Source: CAYTBN01 sp964436045
GTDB lineage: Bacteria > Myxococcota_A > UBA796 > UBA9615 > CAYRNR01
Length of the DNA: 64,000 bases
Reading direction: 5' to 3'
NCBI GenBank assembly: GCA_964436045.1
Contig: CAYTBN010000004.1
Span: 62,001 to 126,000 of the forward strand
The position numbers and the translations under genes are program-made. Under the pieces are notes generated by a model that saw only the letters and a program-made list of their open reading frames with translations, did not search any database and was not told the DNA's origin. Of the stretch, positions 16,801 to 24,165 are shown piece by piece; positions within the stretch are counted from its first letter, which is position 1; every line of letters starts with the position of its first letter.

Positions 16801-17399
16801 AGGCCAACTGCAACGTGGGCACCAACGGCAGCGGCACCGAGCGGGGGCTGAAGTACGGCTACGACGGGCTGGTCAAGGCGCGCAACAATCAGTCGCCCAA
16901 CCAGAACTTCTGGCGGGACGACGCCGGGCTACGGGTGGTCTTCGTCTCGGACGAGAACGATGACAGCGGAGACTGGAACTCCTACCTGAGTTCCTACCGA
17001 GCGATGAAGGCCAACCCCGACCACGTGATCCTCAGCGCCATCGTCGGCACCGACGGCTACAACGCGGTCTCGTGTACGGGACAGGGCGGCGGCGCCGACC
17101 CCGGGGACGGCTACGTGGAGGTGGTCAACGCGACCGGCGGGGTGCTGGGTAGCATCTGCGACAACAGCTGGTCGAGCACCCTGACCAACCTGGCGTGGAT
17201 CACGGTCAACCTGGCCGACACCTTCACGCTGACCTACGTGCCGATCCCCAACACCATCGAGGTGACCATCAACGGAGTGGCGGTGTACGGGGGCTACAGC
17301 TACGACCCCGCGCTCAACGCCATCGTCTTCGACCCGAACTACGTGCCCGACGACGGAGACATCGTCAGCGTGCACTACGGGTACTACGGGAACTGCTGA
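13869..17399 (+). CDS. Giant lipoprotein with eight ASH-type beta domains and a C-terminal vWA-like domain
   Basis: An 1176-residue secreted lipoprotein. The signal peptide ends in LALGCALTLGC, with the lipidated Cys near residue 26. About eight immunoglobulin-like domains of ~105 residues follow, each with the ASPM/SPD-2/Hydin or choice-of-anchor-D signature (xxDFGxVxxGxxxxxxxxxxNxGxxxLxL) and joined by a repeated SNDPDEPxVxxxLxGE linker. From residue ~900 a different domain begins: VLWVVDNSCSMGDEQ resembles a von Willebrand A metal site (DxSxS with Asn/Cys substitutions), and VVFVSDENDDSG is a second acidic loop. The end is a short beta domain. It probably acts as a long surface stalk presenting a binding domain. 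A TATGAT box at 13797-13802 may be its -10. Confidence 0.85.
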   Translation: MERWTTSNPGRWSVALALGCALTLGCNENLLQELDPDIFVSPEEVDFGTVTVGVSSQQTLAIHNVGGGTLSVDSVEMVDPAGPFSVQDFGGTLSSEDVTEVQVTFLPSELGPAEGSIRVISDDPDEAEVLVPVFAVDVLEAPTPAIAWSPSSLDWGAVPSGGAVTMSVTVSSVGTADLAMSDIYLDGSSSAEFTLETNPAPTTLAPSYTTQIDVLYTPTDEVADSGTLVILNDDPDTPQVEIPLSGELQPAPDIELVPSQLVFGEVSMGTTVTMDAEIWSLGDVDLELGTLIPAGSSEFTMITDPGGALLAPGDHVTVTVSYTPIDLNPDTGAIEIPSNDPDEPVVTLMLAGQHEPVPDIEVDPIHVDFGLVGVGVTATETVAVTNVGTGDLTVDAPVLTGSSDFGISAAQFPAVIAPNSTELILVSCLPTDLADDTGEIAITSDDADEPLVIVTLVGAAEPAPDIDLFPTTLSFGSVMIGATSALDATISNLGTADLELGSLAVVNASEFTITVDPSFQTLGPNDTTTVQVTYAPVNAGSDTGLVEIPSNDPDENPVFLVLDGSEMPVPDIVVDPLSIDFGQVDIGHTNVHTVFVDNIGAANLDVTAVTLSGSSDFSVSSGGLPGVLVQFAQATAYVTYAPSDDVDDSATLTFASNDPDEPTVDVLLYGEPTPYPDIDVDPWTVDFGGVRINTTEYEWVTITNVGDADLEIYNCQASGDPSFFINTDPGGAVVSPGGSVQMEIGFDPHSEASYNGIAEIPSNDPDEAIVVVDLLGEGTAPAIELDPVYHYFGGALVGCPYEVDIAVKSVGSAPLELMGYTFYDSPPVGAMDIDASDLDTYLANGWDLDPGDEIIVTVSFLPDDVITYDGLLEVDSDDPNLPHAMADQQGDGVAGGTTTDNFQQQGNNWADVLWVVDNSCSMGDEQGKLGDDFSYFHSIINNAGVDYHIANVTTDDEDFQGGQSVIYPTTPNGASVFEANCNVGTNGSGTERGLKYGYDGLVKARNNQSPNQNFWRDDAGLRVVFVSDENDDSGDWNSYLSSYRAMKANPDHVILSAIVGTDGYNAVSCTGQGGGADPGDGYVEVVNATGGVLGSICDNSWSSTLTNLAWITVNLADTFTLTYVPIPNTIEVTINGVAVYGGYSYDPALNAIVFDPNYVPDDGDIVSVHYGYYGNC

Positions 17400-17432
17400 G
17401 GGGAAGACGTCAGGCGACAGACCGCAAGCGGC

Positions 17433-17939
<507 letters not shown>

Positions 17940-18071
17940 GGGTCCTCCTCGCAGCGCGTCTTGGAAGCACCAAGGATACGGTGATCCGCGCGTTCGTGCA
18001 CGCGGGCCCCCGCGCTGGTTTGACACACCCCCCCGTTCCAGGTACTTCCTACCGACCTTGCGGGAGACGGG

Positions 18072-18734
18072 ATGCGGACGATCACTCGGCAGTCTCTGGA
18101 CGATTCCCCCGACCTGTTCGGCAAGCTGGCCGACGTGTTGCACGACGGTGGCCTGGTCTGCTTCCCGGTGGGGCGGCACTACACCATCGCCGCATCGCTG
18201 ATGGACGAGGGCGCGGTGATCCGGGCGGTACAGACAAAACGCCGAGCCAGGCGGGCACCGTCGCTGGTATTTGTTCCCGATCGGGAGGCCCTTGGCGAGG
18301 TGGTCGAAGAGGTGAGCGACCGGGCCGCGGCGTTGATGGATGCCTTCTGGCCAGGTCCGCTGACCATCCTGTTCCGGCCCGGCGCAGCGCTACCACGCAA
18401 GGTGACCAGGACCCTGGCCGCGGGGAAGAAGGCCCGGCTGGGCATCCGCATCACCCACGAGCCGCTGGCCCGCCAGCTGGTGGACGCCTTTGGCGGACCG
18501 CTGCTGATCACCAGCGCCAACGTGAGCAAGAAGGTCGGCTCGTCCTCGCTGGCCCAGGTGCGCAAGAACTTCGCCCGGGCCATCGACGTGATGATCGAGG
18601 CGGGCGACGTCGGCTCGGACCAGCCATCCACCGTGGTCGACCCCGAGTCCACCGAACGCCCCATCGTGCGCGAGGGCGCCGTGCCCGCAGATCGGGTGCT
18701 GGCCCTGTTGACCGGCGATCGAGGCGAGGTCTGA
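18072..18734 (+). CDS. Sua5/YciO/YrdC-family protein (divergent)
   Basis: A 220-residue YrdC-fold protein. Family landmarks are KRRARRAPSLVFV (the KR...P nucleotide-binding strand), AFWPGPLTILF, ITSANVSKK and STVVDPESTERPIVREG near the C-terminus. The usual substrate loop PTDTVYGLG is replaced by FPVGRHYTIAASL, so it may not make threonylcarbamoyl-AMP for tRNA t6A; YciO-like paralogues differ in the same region. The ATG at 18072 follows GGGAGACGG. Its TGA is two bases from the RNase HIII GTG, so they form an operon. Role: probably RNA-related or nucleotide-related; the true TsaC/Sua5 may be elsewhere in the genome. Confidence 0.78.
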   Translation: MRTITRQSLDDSPDLFGKLADVLHDGGLVCFPVGRHYTIAASLMDEGAVIRAVQTKRRARRAPSLVFVPDREALGEVVEEVSDRAAALMDAFWPGPLTILFRPGAALPRKVTRTLAAGKKARLGIRITHEPLARQLVDAFGGPLLITSANVSKKVGSSSLAQVRKNFARAIDVMIEAGDVGSDQPSTVVDPESTERPIVREGAVPADRVLALLTGDRGEV

Positions 18735-18736
18735 AC

Positions 18737-19942
18737 GTGCGCCCCGAGCTGGCGGATGCGCTGCAGCGGCTGGAAGGCCTGCTGGCGGCGCGCCAGCTGA
18801 CCCTGGAGTCCACCCCGGTCGAGTACGGCGCCAAGCTGACCGTCAGCGCCGCCGACGGCCGATCGCTGCACGGCACCCTCTACTTCTCGACACGCAAGTC
18901 CCGTTTCACACTGACCCTGCCTCCATCGGACCAACGTGACCTGGTCGAGACCCTCGGTGAAGGGGCGCAGACGGTCTGCGACGCCCGCGTCAGCGGCGGC
19001 CAGGCGGCGCTGGTGGACAGGGACGCGCCGGCCAGCGGGATCCGCGAGATCGACGAGCTGCTGGTGGTCGCCCTGCCGCGCATGCACGCCGCCGGGCTGT
19101 TCCCGGAGTCGATGGACCCCATCGCCCACGGGCTGAAGCTGGTGTTTCCGGCGGGCAAGAAGCCGGCGGTGGTTTCGATCTACCACTCGCGGAAAAAGGG
19201 CCTGAGTGTGGTCCCCGGTGGCGGGCCGGGCAAGGCCGTCGCCCAGCAGGTCGCGGCCCTTTTGCGCCCTGAACCCGCGCTGCCCGAAGAGGAGCTGGCG
19301 CTGTCCCGTTGGGCGGGTACCGACGAGGCGGGCAAGGGGGACTACTTCGGCCCACTGGTCACCTGCGGCGTCGTCCTGGACACCGACCTGGCCGAGGAGA
19401 TCGTGGGGATGGGGGCGATGGACTCCAAGCGGCTGGCCGGCGGCCGCATCGAGAGCCTGGCACGGACCCTGCGGCGGGTGCTGGGCGACCGGGCGGCGAC
19501 CGTGGTCGTGGAACCACAGCGGTACAACCAGCTGTACGAACAGATGCGCGCCCGCGGGCAGAAGCTGAACCACATGCTGGCCTGGTGCCACGGGCGGGTG
19601 GTCAAGGACCTGGCCGAGCGCCGCCACCCCTTCGACGCCGTTGTCGTGGATCGTTTCGCCTCCCGCTCGCTGATCCAGCGCTCGATCCCCGCTGGCATCG
19701 AGCTGATCGCGCGGCCCAGGGCCGAGGACAATCCGGCGGTGGCCGCCGCGTCGATCCTGGCCCGGGACACCTACGTGCGGCGGTTGCAGCGCCTGTCCGA
19801 CGAGATCGGCTTGCAGCTGACCCCGGGAGCCGGACCCCCGGTGATCCGCACGGGGAAGAAGGTGGTCGAGCGCCACGGCGCCGACGCCCTCGGCCGGATC
19901 GGCAAGCTCCACTTCCGGACCACCGAGACCATCCTCGGCTGA
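18737..19942 (+). CDS. rnhC: Ribonuclease HIII
   Basis: RNase H type 2 enzyme of the HIII branch, which removes RNA from RNA-DNA hybrids. The C-terminal ~210 residues hold the catalytic motif GTDEAGKGDYFGPLVTCGV (the DEAGKG form is specific to HIII), then MDSKRL, FDAVVVDRFAS and AEDNPAVAAASILARD with further acidic ligands. The first ~180 residues contain a TBP-like substrate-binding domain typical of HIII (YGAKLTV...GTLYFSTRKSRFTL), which here appears to be followed by a second copy-like segment, making the protein (401 residues) longer than the usual ~300. GTG 18737 directly follows the YrdC-like gene; the longer upstream frame overlaps that gene and is rejected. Confidence 0.87.
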   Translation: MRPELADALQRLEGLLAARQLTLESTPVEYGAKLTVSAADGRSLHGTLYFSTRKSRFTLTLPPSDQRDLVETLGEGAQTVCDARVSGGQAALVDRDAPASGIREIDELLVVALPRMHAAGLFPESMDPIAHGLKLVFPAGKKPAVVSIYHSRKKGLSVVPGGGPGKAVAQQVAALLRPEPALPEEELALSRWAGTDEAGKGDYFGPLVTCGVVLDTDLAEEIVGMGAMDSKRLAGGRIESLARTLRRVLGDRAATVVVEPQRYNQLYEQMRARGQKLNHMLAWCHGRVVKDLAERRHPFDAVVVDRFASRSLIQRSIPAGIELIARPRAEDNPAVAAASILARDTYVRRLQRLSDEIGLQLTPGAGPPVIRTGKKVVERHGADALGRIGKLHFRTTETILG

Positions 19943-20076
19943 ATTCACGGGCGCCCGCGAGCGTCCCATATCCCGTGCCGCCGCGACCGAGGACGCGTGT
20001 CGAACCGGTTGCGCGCGCCCGTTTCGTGGTAATCGTTGATGTACTCCGGCGTTCGCGCCGGGCCGAAGGACGATCG

Positions 20077-21411
20077 ATGCGCATTCCCGGATTCTCCGCC
20101 GTCCGCCGTTCACGGCTCCCCAAGCACACCGCCGCCGGATTGGGCCTGCTGCTGATGCTGGGAACCTCCTGCGACTTCCTCATGGAGGTGTTCGAGGGCT
20201 TCGGCGACTGCACCGCCTACGAGGTGGAATACGAGTCCTACTTCCTGGCCGGCGGCAACCTGCGACCGATCGTCCCCGACTCGGTCGATGACTACGCGAT
20301 GGCGATGATCCTCAACACCGCCGCGGTCAACGAGATGTTCCGCCGTCTGGGCGACACCGACTTCCCGGTGCTCTCGTCGAGCGTGGACGTGCTGGGCATG
20401 GAGATCACCGTTGGCGTCGAGCCGGATATCCCGAATCTGAGCCTCGGCGGCACCGCGAGTTGCCCCGATTGTTTCCACGCCGACGTGGACATCACCCCCT
20501 ACTTGGCGATCAACGGCTACCAGATCCCGGCCGGCGCGGGTGTGCTCGGCGTGCAGATGCCCGCCGGCATGGTGCCCCTGGACGACCACCAGACCGAGCT
20601 GGTGGCCTTCTTCCAGGACCTGGATGTCACCGAACTCGACGTGGACCTGGGCAACGACCTGGCCAACGCCTACTACGACTACGTCGAACCGGTGTTGACC
20701 CTGCTGCTCACCGAATACCTGCAGACCCGCTTCGAGGATGCGCTGATCGCGACCTTCGACTCGTGGCCGCTGGGGCGCGGCGAGATCCTGCTGGCGCCCC
20801 GGGGTCCCTTCATCTACCCCGAGTTCGAGACGATGGTGATGCCGATCCAGACCAACCTGATCCTGGACAGCTTCACCCCGCTGGAGGACCAGATCGAGCT
20901 GCCCGACGGCGCGGACATCGGCATCGTCTTCCACCCCAACCTGCTGGTGGCGATGGCCCGGCGGATGAACTACGAGAATGTGATCCCCGAGGGCTACGAC
21001 GGCGATGGCAACGCGGTCCCCGACGGGCCGGTCAAGCTGACCATCAGCCACATGGACTCGGATCCGATGGGGCTGTTGCGGACCAACGCCCGGCTGTGGA
21101 TGCTCGAGGACCTCTGCGGCACCGCGGACATGGCCGTCTCGATGGGCATCTCGGCGGACACCGACAGCTTCACCCTGGCGGTCAGCGACGTGGCGATCAC
21201 CGAGGGGGAGGGCTTCGGCTCGGTGCTGGCCGAGGCGGACTGGATGCTCAGCGAGATGACCGACTCGCTGGTCAACGTGCTGGAGGTCACCATCAACTAC
21301 GACCAGATGTTCGGCGGCGAGGAGGGGGAGCTGGCCGAGATGTCGCCCTTCGAGTTCAACATCGACGGCCGCGGGATGACCTTCTACTTCAACCTGTTGC
21401 AGGGGTTCTGA
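20077..21411 (+). CDS. Hypothetical lipoprotein, 444 residues
   Basis: Signal peptide MRIPGFSAVRRSRLPKHTAA with hydrophobic core and lipobox LLMLGTSC (Cys near residue 32). The mature part is an all-beta/alpha mixed protein rich in Asp, Glu and Met with no family I recognise; several long amphipathic segments (YYDYVEPVLTLLLTEYLQT, FEDALIATFDSWPL) and a pair of cysteines in ASCPDCFHAD are notable. General layout resembles the lipoprotein at 41022-42806 (internal helix between two beta regions), which suggests a related lipid-binding-type fold, a guess only. ATG 20077 is chosen for the signal peptide. The next gene begins seven bases after its stop. Confidence 0.75.
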   Translation: MRIPGFSAVRRSRLPKHTAAGLGLLLMLGTSCDFLMEVFEGFGDCTAYEVEYESYFLAGGNLRPIVPDSVDDYAMAMILNTAAVNEMFRRLGDTDFPVLSSSVDVLGMEITVGVEPDIPNLSLGGTASCPDCFHADVDITPYLAINGYQIPAGAGVLGVQMPAGMVPLDDHQTELVAFFQDLDVTELDVDLGNDLANAYYDYVEPVLTLLLTEYLQTRFEDALIATFDSWPLGRGEILLAPRGPFIYPEFETMVMPIQTNLILDSFTPLEDQIELPDGADIGIVFHPNLLVAMARRMNYENVIPEGYDGDGNAVPDGPVKLTISHMDSDPMGLLRTNARLWMLEDLCGTADMAVSMGISADTDSFTLAVSDVAITEGEGFGSVLAEADWMLSEMTDSLVNVLEVTINYDQMFGGEEGELAEMSPFEFNIDGRGMTFYFNLLQGF

Positions 21412-21418
21412 GCCTCCC

Positions 21419-21988
21419 GTGCGCGGGGACAGCGCCCAGACAGCGACCGCCGCGTCGCTGCTGACCACCCACCGCCCCCACCGCAACCTGCTGCGGGCCT
21501 ACCTGGTCCGTTCGCTGCTGACCGGTCCGATGGTCGTGGTCCTCCTGCCGGTCCTGTTCTTCCGCTACCGGACCCTGCGCTACCGCTTCGATGAGGAGGG
21601 GATCTCCATGCGTTGGGGGATCCTGTTCCGCCGGGAGGTGAACGTCGCCTACACCCGGATCCAGGACATCCACCTGACCTCCGGCCCCCTGCTGCGTTGG
21701 CTGGGTCTGGCCGACATCCACATCCAGACCGCCGCTGGCAGCGCCGCGGCCGAGATGAAGGTCGAGGGGCTGCTCCACTACGAGGCGGTCCGGGAGTTCC
21801 TGTATGGGCGGATGCGTGGGCACGCAGAGGCCGACAAAGCCGCGCCGGCCGCCGAAGCTGCCACGCAGGCTGCCACCGACGTTGCGCCGCTGATCCAGGC
21901 GCTGGCCCAGGTCCGCGACGAGCTCCGCGCCACCCGGATCGCCCTGGAAGGGCTGTCCCAGGAGCGGGCCGACGGGCCCGACCGATGA
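21419..21988 (+). CDS. YdbS-type bacterial PH-domain membrane protein (first of pair)
   Basis: A 189-residue protein with an N-terminal membrane segment (LTGPMVVVLLPVLFF) followed by a bacterial PH domain: YRFDEEGISMRWGILFRREVNVAYTRIQDIHLTSGPLLRWLGLADIHIQT, the DUF304/bPH2 signature. The C-terminal ~60 residues are Ala-rich and form a likely coiled coil (IQALAQVRDELRATRIALEGL). GTG start at 21419. ATGA overlap joins it to a second PH-domain gene, the same pair arrangement seen for YdbS/YdbT in Bacillus, where they act in the membrane in resistance to some antimicrobial compounds. Function here is unproven. Confidence 0.82.
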   Translation: MRGDSAQTATAASLLTTHRPHRNLLRAYLVRSLLTGPMVVVLLPVLFFRYRTLRYRFDEEGISMRWGILFRREVNVAYTRIQDIHLTSGPLLRWLGLADIHIQTAAGSAAAEMKVEGLLHYEAVREFLYGRMRGHAEADKAAPAAEAATQAATDVAPLIQALAQVRDELRATRIALEGLSQERADGPDR

Positions 21989-22761
21989 ACGTCTACGGGG
22001 GGATCAAGGGCCGGATCCTCCGGCTGCTGCGGGTGCCCCCCGAGCCCCCGGATCCCGGTGGCGCGCCGGGCAGCCTGCTGGTGTTTCGCGCAGCGCCGAA
22101 CTTCTACCGATACCTGCTGCTGAGGTGGTTGCTGCGGCAATCCATCGCCCTGTGGGGTGCCTTCGCGGGTCTGGCCGCGTTCCATGGCTTCGTGGCCGAA
22201 GAGGTCGGCATCCCCTGGCTGGCGACCTTGCTGTACATCAGCGAGATCGCAGGCATCGGACTCGTCCTCGTGCAGACGGCGTTCTCCTATCTGATGGTGC
22301 GCCTGGACTACGAGCTGCGCTGGTACAAGGTCACCGACCGCAGCCTGCGTATCCGCGAGGGGATCTGGTCCGTCCGCGAGATGACGATGACCTTCGCCAA
22401 CATCCAGAACATCTCGGTCAGCCGCGGCCCACTGCAGCGTCTGCTGGGTATCGCCGATGTAGAGGTCCAGTCTGCTGGCGGCGGCGGCGGCGGTGGCAAG
22501 AACTCCCGCGGCACAGCGGTCCAGATGCACCGCGGCCTGTTTCGCGGTGTCGACAACGCCGAGGAGATCCGCGACCGGCTGCGCGACCGGTTGCGCAGCT
22601 ACCGGGACAGCGGGCTCGGCGACACCCCTGCGCCCCCTGTGCCCGAGCCGTCGACCGACCACGAGCCCGCTGGTGAGCTGGCGGGCGTACTCACCGAGCT
22701 GCTCGCCGAGGCGCGTGGGTTGCGGATCGCTGCAGAGGCGAGCGGGGGCGGGTCGGGTTAG
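21985..22761 (+). CDS. YdbS/YdbT-type bacterial PH-domain membrane protein (second of pair)
   Basis: A 258-residue protein with two membrane segments (residues ~48-65 and 78-100) followed by a bPH2 domain: YELRWYKVTDRSLRIREGIWSVREMTMTFANIQNISVSRGPLQRLLGIADVEVQ. A Gly-rich loop GGGGGGGGK lies in the domain's last strand. The C-terminus ends in a coiled-coil-like segment similar in composition to that of the preceding protein, suggesting the two associate. It starts at ATG 21985, overlapping the previous TGA. The stop is six bases from the end of the convergent protease gene. Confidence 0.82.
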   Translation: MNVYGGIKGRILRLLRVPPEPPDPGGAPGSLLVFRAAPNFYRYLLLRWLLRQSIALWGAFAGLAAFHGFVAEEVGIPWLATLLYISEIAGIGLVLVQTAFSYLMVRLDYELRWYKVTDRSLRIREGIWSVREMTMTFANIQNISVSRGPLQRLLGIADVEVQSAGGGGGGGKNSRGTAVQMHRGLFRGVDNAEEIRDRLRDRLRSYRDSGLGDTPAPPVPEPSTDHEPAGELAGVLTELLAEARGLRIAAEASGGGSG

Positions 22762-22767
22762 GGTCGT

Positions 22768-24105
22768 TCAGCCGCGGCGTCGGCGCAGACCCAGCATGAA
22801 CAGGGCGAGACCGGCCGCGGCAAAGTCATCCGGGCCACCCCGGCGCCTGCTGCAGCTGCAGCCGCCGTTGCTATCGGCCTCGGACATCGAGCCGAGGCCG
22901 CCATCGGCGCAGTCGCCGTCCAGGCCGTCGATCAGTCCATCGCAGTCGTTGTCGTGCCCGTCCTCGCAGTGCTCGGGGGCCAGGGAATGGATGCTGAACT
23001 GGGTGTCGTCGCAGTCGCCGTTGCAGGGCCCGAGCCCGTCGCCGTCGCCGTCGATCTCCTCGGGCAGGAGGTTTCCGTCGCAGTCGTTGTCCAGCCCGTC
23101 GCAGAACTCCACGGCGCCGGGGAACACCGCGCCGCGGCCGTCGTCGCAGTCGCCCTCGCAGAAGTTCCAGCCGTCGTCATCGGCATCGACACAGGCCGCC
23201 TCGTCCACGGACACGCCATAGGCGCCGTACTCCTGGACGCCACTGGCGCCGTAGGCCAGGCGGAACCAGCCGCGCTCGCCGCCGACCCCGTAACAATCCT
23301 CGCCCCAGTCGGTGCCCCAGGAGTTCTTGACCAGCCAGGCGCCGTCCGCGTCGTCCCAGCCCGCGATCAGCACGAAGTGCCCGCCCACCACCACGTCGGA
23401 GACCGGTTCGTAGACGCCGCCCTCGTAGTAGAGCAGATCCTCGCGGATCTCCATCCAGGCGATCAGCGGACCGTCGAGCAGGGCCTCCTTCATGGTCGCG
23501 GTGAGGGGCGAGACGTAGGTGTAGCCGTCGATGGCGTAATGGCCCTCGGCCCAGGTGTCGCAGGCCTCGTCGCATTCGAGGGCGCCGTCGTCGACATAGG
23601 GCAGGCAGACCTCGTCGCTGGCGCCGAACTCGGCGATGAACGACAGCGTCTCGTCCATGGTCCAGCCCCCGCAGGTGCCGTCGGAGCACGACAACACCAG
23701 CTGCTCGGCCAGGTCCGGTTCCAGCGTCGGGTTGCCGGCGGCCAGCTCGTACAGGGACTCGATGGCACCGAGGGCGGCGAACGCCCAGCAAGAGCCGCAG
23801 ACACCCTGATTCTTGACCGGGGTCAGGTAGTTCCCGCCCTGGTCCCGCCAGTCGAAGGCCTCGGGGAGTTCGACGGGGTCGTCCGAGGCAGGGGGCGGCG
23901 TCCCGGTCGGTGGAAGGCCACCGCCGAGCCCGGCGCGCTGCTCGGCGGGAAGCCGGGACGGCCCGGTCTCGCCAGCGGTCCAGCGGGCGCCTGCGTCCTC
24001 GAGGGCATCGCGCAGGAGCCCCAGCTCGGTCCCCTCCTCCGCCAGCGCGGGTGTGGGGACGAGCAGCAGCGTCGTCAGCAGGGAGATCGAAGAAACGCGC
24101 CGCAT
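22768..24105 (-). CDS. Secreted papain-family (C1) protease with MopE repeats and C-terminal sorting tail
   Basis: A 445-residue secreted cysteine protease. A signal peptide (MRRVSSISLLTTLLLVPTPALA) and a ~60-residue propeptide precede the C1 domain, with active Cys in NQGVCGSCWAFAALGAIESL (residues ~95-115), His in GGHFVLIAGWDD and Asn in LVKNSWGTDWGE. After the protease come three MopE-like Cys/Asp repeats (CEGDCDD...CDGLDNDCDG, and so on). The end is GCSCSRRRGGPDDF, a short hydrophobic helix and LRRRRG, the layout of MYXO-CTERM/GlyGly-CTERM tails that are cut and anchor proteins in the envelope. It links the MopE repeats to surface display. It is convergent with the PH-domain pair. Confidence 0.85.
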   Translation of the reverse strand: MRRVSSISLLTTLLLVPTPALAEEGTELGLLRDALEDAGARWTAGETGPSRLPAEQRAGLGGGLPPTGTPPPASDDPVELPEAFDWRDQGGNYLTPVKNQGVCGSCWAFAALGAIESLYELAAGNPTLEPDLAEQLVLSCSDGTCGGWTMDETLSFIAEFGASDEVCLPYVDDGALECDEACDTWAEGHYAIDGYTYVSPLTATMKEALLDGPLIAWMEIREDLLYYEGGVYEPVSDVVVGGHFVLIAGWDDADGAWLVKNSWGTDWGEDCYGVGGERGWFRLAYGASGVQEYGAYGVSVDEAACVDADDDGWNFCEGDCDDGRGAVFPGAVEFCDGLDNDCDGNLLPEEIDGDGDGLGPCNGDCDDTQFSIHSLAPEHCEDGHDNDCDGLIDGLDGDCADGGLGSMSEADSNGGCSCSRRRGGPDDFAAAGLALFMLGLRRRRG

Positions 24106-24165
24106 GCAGAAGGCTCCAACGGAGTTATCGGCAGTATGCCGTATCGCTGGAGTCCCGTGCTGGGG

